Assembly: GCA_047921215.1 (NCBI GenBank)
Contig: JBLRWO010000019.1
Span: forward strand, 12,348 to 76,347
Source of the DNA: RECM01 sp047921215
GTDB taxonomy: Bacteria; Bacteroidota; Rhodothermia; Balneolales; Cyclonatronaceae
Length of the DNA: 64,000 nucleotides
Direction: 5' to 3'
Shown: piece by piece, positions 45,325-53,836 of the stretch
Position numbering within the stretch: position 1 is the stretch's first letter
Layout: each line of letters opens with the position of its first letter
Position numbers and translations under genes: made by a program
Notes under the pieces: model-generated
What the model saw: the letters and a program-made list of their open reading frames with translations, nothing else
What the model was told of the DNA's origin: nothing
The model's database searches: none

Positions 45325-45613
45325 ATAGGCAGATTAACCGGACTTGCTAAAATATGAGTTCCTGTTATAAGTCTGATCATCAATGTGCGGGAGGGATATT
45401 TGACGGAATTTTGAATGACGATTGTTTCAAATGATGTCTGTAAACGTAGTTCAGGCTGTACTATGGCAATTCTTTAAACCGACAGATGCGTCATCCCGAC
45501 TGAATGATAGCTGATAAAGTATTTAAAAAAAAAATTTGAAGGGGTGACATAATGATGACACATCCGGCTCTTATCATACCTCAGTAATCAACATAAACCA
45601 AACGGAGAACACC
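45325..45613. other. Intergenic region upstream of the small orphan
   Basis: 289 bp, mostly AT-rich at 45500-45540 (a run of ten A). It contains the presumed divergent promoters; no pattern was convincing. Confidence 0.4.
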
Positions 45614-45922
45614 ATGCAAAGCGCCCTTAAACTTACCCGTATTCAAACACCAAAACTCCAAAAAGTAGAGATACAGCCAAGATACGATAGTGCTATCTCG
45701 GAATTCATTGCCGCGATGGGATGGAGGGAATTGCCCGTTGAACTGATCGATGTAATTCTTGACGATATAAAAGGTTTCTACAATGAGATAACAGGATTAT
45801 ACTGCACACGTGACGAGTTCGTGTTGAACCGCCGCAAATCTGTAATTTACTGGGTGGATTGCTACCGCAAAGGCATTTGCAGTCTTGATACGGCTTTAAG
45901 CATGTTGAAATTGAATTACTGA
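45614..45922 (+). CDS. Small protein of unknown function (102 residues)
   Basis: Not recognised. A 102-residue soluble protein with GGAG at 45604-45607 placed 6 nt before the ATG, so translation is plausible. Features are LIDVILDDIKGFYNEITGLYCTRDEFVLNRRKSVIYWVDCYRKG, with two Cys (CTRD and DCYRKGIC) but no clear metal motif. No signal peptide or membrane segment. It is preceded by 289 bp and followed by degenerate repeats, and has no operon partner. Confidence 0.5.
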   Translation: MQSALKLTRIQTPKLQKVEIQPRYDSAISEFIAAMGWRELPVELIDVILDDIKGFYNEITGLYCTRDEFVLNRRKSVIYWVDCYRKGICSLDTALSMLKLNY

Positions 45923-45964
45923 TCCATTCCGAACTTCAGTGTTGCTTTGAAAGGGTACACAAAA

Positions 45965-46090
45965 GCTGATGATCTGAAGTTGTTGATACCATGATCACGA
46001 TCCGGGGTTGTCAATTCCATACTGATGATCCGGAGTTGTCGATCCCAACATGTTGACCCGGAACTTTCGATCTGAAGCTGTTAATCCGGT
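45965..46090 (+). repeat. Degenerate tandem repeat, about 28-bp unit, about 4-5 copies
   Basis: Units share the core TGATGATCNGNAGTTGTNGATNCC, varying at several positions: starts near 45965, 45991, 46019, 46047 and about 46070. The copies are imperfect, so this looks like an old repeat decaying. It lies in the 313-bp gap 45923-46235 upstream of guaB. Confidence 0.6.
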
Positions 46091-46196
46091 AGTGAGCCTG
46101 TTTTTCAACGACTATAGGCTGACATTCATAATTTTGGTGATTGATACCACGGTAAGTAGGTGGATTTTGGATGCAGAACATTATCCGTCAATTCCT

Positions 46197-46204
46197 TATT
46201 TTTG
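46197..46204 (+). promoter_or_regulatory. Possible -7 promoter element of guaB
   Basis: TATTTTTG matches TAnnTTTG 31 bp upstream of the guaB ATG; the nearest TTTG upstream (46166-46169) is 27 nt away, longer than the usual 19-21. Confidence 0.25.
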
Positions 46205-46235
46205 CCAAACTGTAAACCCAAAGCCTGTGCCCTAT

Positions 46236-47714
46236 ATGCAGAATGCTGAGCCCTTCGCAAAGATAACAAGAAAAGGCCTGACCTACGACGATGTCCTTCT
46301 GGTTCCTGCGTATTCACGGGTTCTTCCACGTGATGTCGATATATCGGTTAATCTCACTTCTAATCTCAGATTGAATGTTCCGATATTGAGCGCAGCAATG
46401 GATACCGTATCCGAATACAGACTGGCCATTGCATTGGCCCGGGAGGGTGGCATGGCCATGCTTCATAAAAATATGACTATAGCGGAACAGGCCGAGCAGG
46501 TACGATTGGTCAAAAGAAGTGAAAGTGGTATGATCGTCGATCCTGTTACACTGCCTGGCGATGCGGATGTTCAGCAGGCCAGAGACCTGATGAACAGACA
46601 TAAAATTGGTGGCATTCCCATTGTAGATGATAACAAAAAGCTGCTTGGAATCGTAACCAACAGGGACCTTCGTTTCGAGCGAAACATGAAAAGGAAACTG
46701 TATGAAATTATGACAAGTGGTGAACTTGCAACGGCAAAAGTCGGTACCACACTGGAACAGGCTGAAAAACTGTTGCAGCAGTATAAAGTGGAAAAGTTGC
46801 CCATCATCGATTCGGATGGTATACTGATGGGACTTATTACATTTAAGGATATCGAAAAGAAAAAGAATTTTCCCTATGCCTGCAAAGACGATATCGGCCG
46901 GCTTCGGGTCGGGGCTGCCGTTGGGGTCGCTCCCGACACCATGGAGCGTGTTCAGGCACTTGCAGAAGCCGATGTGGATTGTATTACTGTAGATACAGCA
47001 CATGGCCACTCCGATGGGGTTCTCAAAACGGTTGCTGCTGTAAGGGAAAAATATCCGGATCTATGCATCATTGCCGGTAATATCGCAACTGCTGCCGCCG
47101 CCAAAGCCCTGCATGAGCATGGTGCTGATGTTGTGAAAGTGGGAGTGGGCCCGGGTTCCATCTGTACGACCCGAATTGTGACAGGTGTCGGGGTACCCCA
47201 GCTGAGTGCCGTCATGGAAGTGGCTGCATATTGCAGAAAAGAGGGGATAGCCCTCATAGCCGATGGCGGCATTAAACAAACCGGTGATATACCTAAGGCA
47301 ATTGCCGGAGGTGCCTCTGCAGTAATGTTGGGATCCATGTTTGCAGGTGTTGACGAAAGTCCCGGTGAAACCATCATATATGAATCCCGCAAATTTAAAT
47401 CCTACCGTGGTATGGGCAGCCTTGGAGCCATGAGTAAAGGTTCCAGAGACCGATATTTTCAGGATGTGGAAGATGACATCAAAAAGCTGGTTCCTGAGGG
47501 TATTGAGGGGCGCGTTCCCTACAAGGGATATCTTGGCGAAGTGGTTTACCAGATGGTTGGCGGACTCAGGGCAGCGATGGGCTACTGCGGTGCTGCCAAT
47601 ATCGACGAGCTTCACAATGCAGAATTTGTGCAGGTATCTCCTGCCAGTATGAGGGAGAGTCATCCGCATTCAGTTCAGATAACCAAGGAAGCGCCAAATT
47701 ATTCGGTACGCTAA
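46236..47714 (+). CDS. guaB: IMP dehydrogenase
   Basis: Oxidises IMP to XMP with NAD, the committed step to GMP. The start at 46236 (MQNAEPFAKITRKGLTYDDV) gives 492 residues and the family N-terminus; the frame continues 62 codons upstream through the degenerate repeats but has no family similarity there. Two CBS domains (about 95-220: IVDDNKKLLGIVTNRDLRFE, IIDSDGILMGLITFKDIEKK) precede the catalytic loop GVGPGSICTTRIVTGVGVPQ with the nucleophilic Cys, then DGGIKQTGDI and GMGSLGAM. It is followed 12 bp later by a glycosyltransferase gene. Confidence 0.96.
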   Translation: MQNAEPFAKITRKGLTYDDVLLVPAYSRVLPRDVDISVNLTSNLRLNVPILSAAMDTVSEYRLAIALAREGGMAMLHKNMTIAEQAEQVRLVKRSESGMIVDPVTLPGDADVQQARDLMNRHKIGGIPIVDDNKKLLGIVTNRDLRFERNMKRKLYEIMTSGELATAKVGTTLEQAEKLLQQYKVEKLPIIDSDGILMGLITFKDIEKKKNFPYACKDDIGRLRVGAAVGVAPDTMERVQALAEADVDCITVDTAHGHSDGVLKTVAAVREKYPDLCIIAGNIATAAAAKALHEHGADVVKVGVGPGSICTTRIVTGVGVPQLSAVMEVAAYCRKEGIALIADGGIKQTGDIPKAIAGGASAVMLGSMFAGVDESPGETIIYESRKFKSYRGMGSLGAMSKGSRDRYFQDVEDDIKKLVPEGIEGRVPYKGYLGEVVYQMVGGLRAAMGYCGAANIDELHNAEFVQVSPASMRESHPHSVQITKEAPNYSVR

Positions 47715-47726
47715 TTCCGGAGCCCC

Positions 47727-49127
47727 ATGACCGATCCCGATAACGGAGCCGGCAACCATACGAGACACCAGGTTGGGGGCAGGGTCCTCTTTATCGTCTA
47801 TTACCTTCCACCTATGGGCTCAAGTGGTGTTCAGCGGCCTCTGAAACTTATAAAATATCTTCCACGGTTTGGCTGGCAACCGGTAGTTGTAGCCCCTGTA
47901 CCGGGAATCTATCATACCTTCGACCAATCACTTCTGGATGAACTGAATGAAACAGGTGCAGAGGTACACAGGGTACAGGGTAATACTCTTTTTCATGCGG
48001 CCGGTGACCGTTCTTTTGGGCTCTCTGCACTGCCTGAGTCTGCCCGGAGTGTTTTAAGATCGATCTCCTCGTGGGTATATCTGCCTGATAATAAAAAGGG
48101 ATGGATAAAACCGGCCATATCCAAGTGCAATGAAATTCTTGCTTCAGACAAAATCGATGTAATCTTTTCTACGGCACCCCCGTACAGCAACCACCTTATT
48201 GCAGCCGATCTGGGGAAAAGACACGGGATTCCCGTTGTCATGGATTTCCGTGATGACTGGCTCGGAAGTCATCTGCTGAATCTGCCTACAGCATTGCACA
48301 GAAATAAAATGGCTCGTTTTGAAAAGAAAACCCTGCAACAGGCATCACTGATAACTGCCATCAACCAGACAATGCTCTTATCACTCAGAAGCCGAAACGA
48401 TGATGAGTACCTGTTTGCCGGGACAACCGGACGGCGATCAGACAAACAGTTCATGGTACTTCCGCAGGGTTTTGATCCTGCCGATTTTCCTGACACCGGC
48501 CGGAATACTGCCACCGGGAAGGTCAGTTCCGATCGCATCAAAATTACTTACAGTGGCATATTTTACGGATCCCAGCAACCTGATGTGTTTCTGGGAGCGG
48601 TAAAATATTTGATGGATCAGAATTATATATCCGGCAGAGATATTGAGCTTGTGTTTCAGGGTGGTCTTGAAAAGCCGGTCCTGAATCGCATCAGTGAACT
48701 GGGCCTGGAAGGTGTGATTACCAATAAGGGCTATTTGCCTCACCGGAAATCGGTTGGAAACCTGTCGGATTCTGATCTGTTGTGGTTTACCGTTGGCCGT
48801 CAGAAAAATGATAATCAGGTTACTACAGGTAAACTCTTTGAATACATTGGTACCGGAAAACCTATATTGGGACTTGTACCGGATGGTGAAGCAGCTAGGA
48901 TACTCGATGAGTATGGTGCAGGTTTTCGAGCAGAACCCGACAATCAAAAACAGGTGCAACAAGTACTAACTGAAATACTCAGTAAATTAAGAAGCAAACG
49001 CATACCCAAGGCAGACCCGGCATTTATTCATTCTTTCAACAGGATTGATATTGCCGGCAGACTTGCTTCCCGTTTTGATGAATTGAAGATTCAATATACA
49101 ACCGGTTTCAGGAATCCCGATGAATAA
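47727..49127 (+). CDS. Family 4-type glycosyltransferase
   Basis: A 466-residue GT-B glycosyltransferase. The N-terminal RVLFIVYYLPPMGSSGVQRPLKLIKYLPRFG and the C-terminal donor-binding part (ITYSGIFYGSQQPDVFL, GYLPHRKSVGNL, TGKLFEYIGTGKPILGLVPDGE) fit the GT4 type. It probably transfers a sugar in surface polysaccharide or LPS synthesis. Sugar and acceptor are unknown. GGAG lies about 5 nt before the ATG, and guaB ends 12 bp upstream. The following M23 gene begins 25 bp later, so the three could share a transcript. Confidence 0.85.
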   Translation: MTDPDNGAGNHTRHQVGGRVLFIVYYLPPMGSSGVQRPLKLIKYLPRFGWQPVVVAPVPGIYHTFDQSLLDELNETGAEVHRVQGNTLFHAAGDRSFGLSALPESARSVLRSISSWVYLPDNKKGWIKPAISKCNEILASDKIDVIFSTAPPYSNHLIAADLGKRHGIPVVMDFRDDWLGSHLLNLPTALHRNKMARFEKKTLQQASLITAINQTMLLSLRSRNDDEYLFAGTTGRRSDKQFMVLPQGFDPADFPDTGRNTATGKVSSDRIKITYSGIFYGSQQPDVFLGAVKYLMDQNYISGRDIELVFQGGLEKPVLNRISELGLEGVITNKGYLPHRKSVGNLSDSDLLWFTVGRQKNDNQVTTGKLFEYIGTGKPILGLVPDGEAARILDEYGAGFRAEPDNQKQVQQVLTEILSKLRSKRIPKADPAFIHSFNRIDIAGRLASRFDELKIQYTTGFRNPDE

Positions 49128-49152
49128 CCGGGACCGCACCGTCTGATAGATT

Positions 49153-50007
49153 ATGTTTCAACTTTTTAAATCGCTGTTTAACAAAAGATTCAAAAGCCTG
49201 ACGCTGGTTTTATGGGTAAATACCAACCCCGATAAAACAGAAACATATGGATTCAGACCAATCAGGTTGTTTCGTTATTATGTGATCTCACTTCTGACAA
49301 CTGTCTTCTTATTTGGGGCCATCCTTTACTTAACGCCTCTGGGTTCCATGCTGTTCAGTAAACAGGATCGCATGCTGCGCCTTGCTGTAAATGATGTATC
49401 AGAAAGGGTAATTGCCCTGCAGGACTCACTTGCCCTTCGAGATATGCAGCTAATGAATATCAGGGATGTACTTCTGAATGCTGTCGATACTACGTTTGAA
49501 ACCAGTGCCGACCCCTACTATGAGCCGATGCAAACAACCGGTTCATTTAATGCATCAATGGCCATGGAAGTACCTGAATTTGAATCCCTCGCCAATATCG
49601 ATGTGATCTTTTCGTCATCCTATGGTGGCAGCCTGCAGTTTCCGGCCATGTTCCCGCTTAACGGTACACTTACGAGAAATTATGATGTGGCATCAGGTCA
49701 CTATGGCATTGACATCGCAGCACCGATTGACACATATATAAGAGCCGTTGCAGATGGTTCCGTAATTCAATCCGGTTGGGCTGTAGACTACGGATATACA
49801 ATCAGTGTACAACACAGCGATGGTTATATAAGTGTTTATAAACACAGTGCAAGTATTTATAAAGTAAAAGGTGATATGGTGCTTCAGGGCGATATAATTG
49901 GCAAGGTTGGCAATACCGGGCTGATGAGTTCCGGTCCGCACTTGCATTTCGAATTGTGGCGTGACGGTGTTCCGCAAAACCCGGCCCGATTTTTCAATAA
50001 CCTGTAA
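49153..50007 (+). CDS. M23-family (LytM) peptidoglycan endopeptidase
   Basis: A 284-residue bitopic protein. One membrane helix (about 43-63) follows a basic cytoplasmic start, then a periplasmic linker and the LytM domain. Zinc ligands are His183 and Asp187 in HYGIDIAAP and His265 of GPHLHFELW, with His263 and His231 as further active-site His. All residues are intact, so it should cut peptide cross-links. It lies 15 bp before a bactofilin gene, a pairing known elsewhere (for example Myxococcus and Helicobacter), where the bactofilin places the peptidase and affects cell shape. Confidence 0.93.
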   Translation: MFQLFKSLFNKRFKSLTLVLWVNTNPDKTETYGFRPIRLFRYYVISLLTTVFLFGAILYLTPLGSMLFSKQDRMLRLAVNDVSERVIALQDSLALRDMQLMNIRDVLLNAVDTTFETSADPYYEPMQTTGSFNASMAMEVPEFESLANIDVIFSSSYGGSLQFPAMFPLNGTLTRNYDVASGHYGIDIAAPIDTYIRAVADGSVIQSGWAVDYGYTISVQHSDGYISVYKHSASIYKVKGDMVLQGDIIGKVGNTGLMSSGPHLHFELWRDGVPQNPARFFNNL

Positions 50008-50022
50008 TCGATTAATGACAGT

Positions 50023-50481
50023 ATGTTTACTAAAAACACAAAAAATAATACAGATATGAGTACTCCAAATCAGCCCATGATCAACATGATCAGCGAGGGA
50101 ACCCGGATCAAAGGTGAACTTCTTTCCAAAACAGATGTCCGTATTGCCGGAACGGTGGATGGTGAAATACACGCGGAAGGCAAGTGCATTATTACCAACA
50201 GCGGGAATGTAAAGGGTAATATCAGTGCCGATGAAGCCGATATTTCCGGCAATGTACATGGCGAGATAAAAGTCGGAACCAGGCTGATACTCAGGAAATC
50301 AGCAAAAGTGAATGGGAATATCCATGCAAAAAGCTTTCTGGTTGAGGAGGGCGCAATATTCGAGGGTACCTGCCGGATGAGCGAAAAACCACTTGAGGAT
50401 AAACAGAACGACAGCACTAACGGAACGGGCGCCAAAAGCAAACTTCCTGAAAACAATCCGAGAAAAGCTGAGGCAAGCTGA
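50023..50481 (+). CDS. Bactofilin (polymer-forming cytoskeletal protein)
   Basis: A 152-residue protein with the bactofilin beta-helix in residues about 25-120: RIKGELLSKTDVRIAGTVDG, then NVKGNISADEADISGNVHGEIKV, KVNGNIHAKSFLVEEGAIFEGTCRM. N- and C-terminal tails are polar and flexible (PLEDKQNDSTNGTG). Bactofilins assemble into filaments without nucleotide. An ATG at 50056 would remove 11 residues. It is directly downstream of the LytM peptidase gene. Confidence 0.93.
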   Translation: MFTKNTKNNTDMSTPNQPMINMISEGTRIKGELLSKTDVRIAGTVDGEIHAEGKCIITNSGNVKGNISADEADISGNVHGEIKVGTRLILRKSAKVNGNIHAKSFLVEEGAIFEGTCRMSEKPLEDKQNDSTNGTGAKSKLPENNPRKAEAS

Positions 50482-50697
50482 AAAACAGATCCGGTTTTTA
50501 CTGCCGTTTAAGCTGATTTACAGGTGTGACCTGTTATTTGGGTATATTGCCTGCCCGGTGATAAGCAATATGCTTTTCGTGAGTCAAACAGATTTATGGA
50601 ACGGTTCTGTTTAGCAGAACGTGCATGTTCTCTGCATGTTGATCACGGAATTCCGGATCACCGGTAAACTGAATCAAAAACAAAACTGTGATGATTG
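50482..50697. other. Leader of the ATP synthase cluster with alternative hairpins
   Basis: 216 bp. GTTCTG (50604-50609) can pair with CAGAAC (50615-50620) around TTTAG. The same CAGAAC can instead take part in GCAGAAC (50614-50620) with GTTCTCTGC (50627-50635). These are mutually exclusive; the region likely carries the atp promoter. No ORF. Confidence 0.4.
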
Positions 50698-50940
50698 ATG
50701 CGGTCTGATTCCCGCCTGCACGAATACGCGAAATATTCAGGTATAGCTGTGGAGATAACAGCCACTATGGGATTGCCCGTTGCCGCCGGATTCTACGCCG
50801 ACCGCTATTTTGATACGCATCCGTGGTTACTGCTGGCCGGGATTTTTCTGGGGCTGGCAGGTATCATAATCTACTTGTACAAACTCGGTATTCAATCACA
50901 GCAAAACTCGCACAACCACGAGAATAAAGAAAAAGGATGA
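50698..50940 (+). CDS. AtpZ/AtpI-type ATP synthase accessory protein
   Basis: 80 residues from ATG 50698 (a TTG one codon earlier is less likely). Two hydrophobic segments (about 16-32 and 45-62: GIAVEITATMGLPVAAGFYADRYFD, PWLLLAGIFLGLAGIIIYLYKL) match the small AtpZ-like proteins (magnesium/calcium transport and c-ring assembly helpers of the ATP synthase). It is the first gene of the atp cluster and overlaps the next by 4 bases (ATGA). Confidence 0.8.
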   Translation: MRSDSRLHEYAKYSGIAVEITATMGLPVAAGFYADRYFDTHPWLLLAGIFLGLAGIIIYLYKLGIQSQQNSHNHENKEKG

Positions 50941-51323
50941 TGGGAAAATTTATTAGGGTACTGCTTCTTATTGATGCCGCCATACTCATTTTGGGTTTCT
51001 GGCCGGCCAGGATAGCGGAAGGAAGCGGTCATTTCACAGTCCTGATTCTGGCTTGCCTGCTTACCACATTGAGTGCCGCCTTTTCCTATTATTCCGTAGC
51101 AACCAGCATGGAAAAAAAAATGGGTCAGATGATGGGAGTCGTTTTCGGGGGAATGGGAATCAGACTGCTGGTACTGCTTGCTGCGGTTGTGGCAGTGATT
51201 TTTCTCACAGAATTGCCACAATTTAGTTTCATAATTAGTCTGTTTATTTGTTATATTTCCAAATCTGTAGCGGAAATTATTTTTATCAACCGAATTCAAA
51301 AAAAATCTCTGTCATCCAACTGA
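50937..51323 (+). CDS. AtpI-like membrane protein
   Basis: A 128-residue protein with four hydrophobic segments in ATP synthase position I: FIRVLLLIDAAILILGFW, HFTVLILACLLTTLSAAFSYY, GIRLLVLLAAVVAVIFL and FSFIISLFICYISKS. The family is divergent in sequence, so the call relies on position and membrane pattern. AtpI-type proteins assist c-ring assembly. It overlaps both neighbours: atpZ by 4 bases and atpB by one base (TGATG). Confidence 0.7.
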   Translation: MMGKFIRVLLLIDAAILILGFWPARIAEGSGHFTVLILACLLTTLSAAFSYYSVATSMEKKMGQMMGVVFGGMGIRLLVLLAAVVAVIFLTELPQFSFIISLFICYISKSVAEIIFINRIQKKSLSSN

Positions 51324-52420
51324 TGAGCCGTTTAGCCAGGTTTTTATTTTTACTGGTTCTTTTTACAACCTTATCAACCGATTCTGTAAGAGCAGCGGAG
51401 AGTGATGGTAGTGATAATACCATCGATATCCTTGACAAGCTTTCCAATCACTATTATCTGGATTTTAAGCCTGTTGCCAAGATTGAACTCCCGCGCATAC
51501 TCTGGACAAACAGTGGAATTTTGTTTTTCAGCAGTACCACCAGCGCACTGAATTCAGGGTCCGGTTTAACTGATCGTCATTACCTTGAGAATGATTTACA
51601 ATACAAGAAAAACGGTCTTATCGAACCTGTAACCTATAAGCTGGTTCATACCGACGGAAGTCCGTTGAAACTTGATTTGTCGCTCTCCTCCCATTTGGTC
51701 TGGATGTGGATTGCCGGATTTCTGACCATGTTTCTTTTTGCCCGTTTGAACAAACGGTATCGTGCCGGAATTGGAAGAACAAGTGCGCCAGAAGGATCCT
51801 TCCAGAATATTTTCGAGACGCTTATTATCTTCATTCGTGATGATATTGCACTTGCGAATATAGGAAAGGACAAATACAGGCAGTTTACACCTTATTTGCT
51901 CAGCGTGTTCTTCCTCATACTGTTTATGAACCTTTTCGGACTGGCCCCCTGGGGTGTTACGCCGACCGCTGATGTTTCCGTAACTCTGGTTCTGGCCCTG
52001 TTTACATTTTTCATTACCCAGCTCAATGGTACCAGGGATTACTGGAAACACGTTCTGGCTATGCCCGGTGTACCCAAATTTATGCTGGTTATTATTACTC
52101 CGGTAGAAATACTCGGGCTGTTTACAAAGCCTTTTGCCCTGTGTGTTCGTCTTTTTGCAAATATGGCTGCAGGTAAAATGCTCATCTACAGTATAATAGG
52201 TCTCATCTTTCTGTTCGCCGATATGTTCGGTACCTATGTAGGTCTTGGAAGCTCGGTCATCTGGATCAGTTTCAACCTGTTTATTTATGCACTCAAGTTG
52301 TTCGCCGCATTTCTGCAGGCCTACATCTTTACGATGTTCTCTGCTTTGTTTATCGGTATGGCGGTCGAAGATCACGACCATCATGGTGAAGCGGCACATC
52401 TCGTACATGAATCTCATTAA
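51323..52420 (+). CDS. atpB: ATP synthase F0 subunit a
   Basis: Proton-channel subunit of the F0 motor. The start at 51323 gives 365 residues and a signal-peptide-like N-terminus (LARFLFLLVLFTTLSTDSVRA), as in other Bacteroidota where subunit a carries a long exported N-terminal part. The functional block KPFALCVRLFANMAAGKML contains the essential Arg that faces the c ring. The C-terminal tail is His-rich (EDHDHHGEAAHLVHESH). A longer frame from 51248 overlaps the previous gene and lacks signal character. Confidence 0.94.
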   Translation: MSRLARFLFLLVLFTTLSTDSVRAAESDGSDNTIDILDKLSNHYYLDFKPVAKIELPRILWTNSGILFFSSTTSALNSGSGLTDRHYLENDLQYKKNGLIEPVTYKLVHTDGSPLKLDLSLSSHLVWMWIAGFLTMFLFARLNKRYRAGIGRTSAPEGSFQNIFETLIIFIRDDIALANIGKDKYRQFTPYLLSVFFLILFMNLFGLAPWGVTPTADVSVTLVLALFTFFITQLNGTRDYWKHVLAMPGVPKFMLVIITPVEILGLFTKPFALCVRLFANMAAGKMLIYSIIGLIFLFADMFGTYVGLGSSVIWISFNLFIYALKLFAAFLQAYIFTMFSALFIGMAVEDHDHHGEAAHLVHESH

Positions 52421-52463
52421 CCGTTAAAATCAAAAAAAAATCAATAATTTCAGGAGTAACAAA

Positions 52464-52694
52464 ATGGAAGAATTAGCAAATTTTGCTCACCTTGCTGCCG
52501 GTATCGGTGCTGCCATAACCCTTCTTGGTGCCGGTTTCGGTATCGGAATGATCGGTAAAAGTGCTATGGATGCCACTGCCCGCCAGCCGGAAGCATCTGG
52601 CGATATCCGTACTTCGATGATTATCTCGGCCGGTCTTATTGAAGGCGCCACCTTCTTTGCCCTGGCCATCTGTATCATCCTCGCTTTCAAATAG
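52464..52694 (+). CDS. atpE: ATP synthase F0 subunit c
   Basis: A 76-residue hairpin proteolipid of the rotor ring. Two membrane helices flank the polar loop ARQPEA. The ion-binding carboxylate is Glu60 in AGLIEGATFFALAIC. Ser/Thr residues that follow this Glu in sodium-type rings (ES) are replaced by Gly-Ala-Thr, which favours proton coupling. A strong AGGAG at 52452-52456 precedes the ATG by 7 nt. Confidence 0.96.
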   Translation: MEELANFAHLAAGIGAAITLLGAGFGIGMIGKSAMDATARQPEASGDIRTSMIISAGLIEGATFFALAICIILAFK

Positions 52695-52738
52695 CAACAG
52701 ATAAGAACCTCAGGTTCCGATATTAATTCAGAAGTATC

Positions 52739-53248
52739 ATGTACATTGTTCTGGCCAACTCTTTAATCAATGTAGATCCCGGTCTGATCATATGGATCGC
52801 GGTAACGTTGATTCTGTTTCTGCTGATCCTGTCGAAATTCGCATGGAAACCACTTCTCTCGGCTCTTGAAGAGCGGGAGGGACGTATCCGGGAATCTCTT
52901 GAGTCTGCCGAAAAAGCGATGCAGAAAGCTGAAGAGATTTCCAGGAAAAACCAGGATGCACTGAAAGAAGCTGAAATTAAAGCGCAACAAATCCGCAAGG
53001 AAGCACTTGAAGAGGCAGAATTACTTCGCGCCGACCGTATGGAAAAAGCCAAACAGGAAGCCGATAAAATTATTGCCCACGCCAAAACCGAAATTGAACA
53101 GGAGAAGAAAAAAGCCCTGGGCGAACTTCGCAGAGAAGTATCGGATATGGCACTCAAGGCAGCTTCAATAATTCTTGATGCTGAACTCGATCAGCAAAAG
53201 AACAAAAAGCTGGTTGACACTTTTATCGATAATCTGCCTGAGAATTAA
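52739..53248 (+). CDS. atpF: ATP synthase F0 subunit b
   Basis: A 169-residue stator protein: one N-terminal membrane segment (about 12-30) followed by a long charged coiled-coil (REGRIRESLESAEKAMQKAEEI and ALKEAEIKAQQIRKEALEEAELL). It dimerises to link subunit a and delta. The next gene starts 6 bp after its stop. Confidence 0.95.
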   Translation: MYIVLANSLINVDPGLIIWIAVTLILFLLILSKFAWKPLLSALEEREGRIRESLESAEKAMQKAEEISRKNQDALKEAEIKAQQIRKEALEEAELLRADRMEKAKQEADKIIAHAKTEIEQEKKKALGELRREVSDMALKAASIILDAELDQQKNKKLVDTFIDNLPEN

Positions 53249-53254
53249 CTCCCC

Positions 53255-53800
53255 ATGGCATCATCAAAAGCATCAAGACGATACGCTACCGCCTTGCTCA
53301 AAGCAGCAGTAGATGAGAAATCTGCAGACACTGTTATTGCAGATATCAAAATGATGAAAGCCACATTTGATGCTTCAAGGGAACTGTCTTTGATTCTCGG
53401 CAGTCCGGTTATCAAGAAGGAAAAAAAGGTGTCAATTCTTGGTGAGTTGTTCAAATCAAGAATCGGCAAAATTACCTGGACACTCATAGCGCTGATGGCA
53501 GAAAAAAACAGATTGGCACTCATACCGGGTGTCACATCAGATTACATCAGGTTGCATAATCAGTTTGCGGGTATTATTGAAGTACAGATTACCTCCGCAT
53601 TTGACCTTTCAGATAACCAGAAAAAGAATCTGATGGCTGCACTTGAAAAAAACAGTGGCAAGAAGATTGTGGCCACCTACATGAAAGACACGGATCTCCT
53701 TGGAGGTATCGTCGTCAGAATCGAAGACACCGTAATTGACGGGTCTGTCAAACACAAGCTTGAACAACTGCAACAAACACTGTACAGGACCGCAGTTTAA
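53255..53800 (+). CDS. atpH: ATP synthase F1 subunit delta
   Basis: A 181-residue OSCP/delta subunit that joins the stator to alpha. Family blocks are ASRRYATALLKAA at the N-terminus, KIVATYMKDTDLLGGIVVRIEDTVIDGSVKHKL near the C-terminus. Spacing after atpF (6 bp) supports one transcript. Confidence 0.95.
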   Translation: MASSKASRRYATALLKAAVDEKSADTVIADIKMMKATFDASRELSLILGSPVIKKEKKVSILGELFKSRIGKITWTLIALMAEKNRLALIPGVTSDYIRLHNQFAGIIEVQITSAFDLSDNQKKNLMAALEKNSGKKIVATYMKDTDLLGGIVVRIEDTVIDGSVKHKLEQLQQTLYRTAV

Positions 53801-53836
53801 AAGGCAACGTTTTTTAATGTTAAAGAAACTCTGATA

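Noticed and set aside
46050..46235. 62-codon N-terminal extension of guaB
   Set aside because: The family N-terminus starts at 46236 and the extension runs through degenerate repeats.
46314..47009. 231-codon reverse frame over guaB
   Set aside because: Shadow of guaB; IMPDH motifs run through the whole stretch on the forward strand.
51596..52417. 273-codon reverse frame over atpB
   Set aside because: Opposite-strand shadow of atpB, low-complexity composition.
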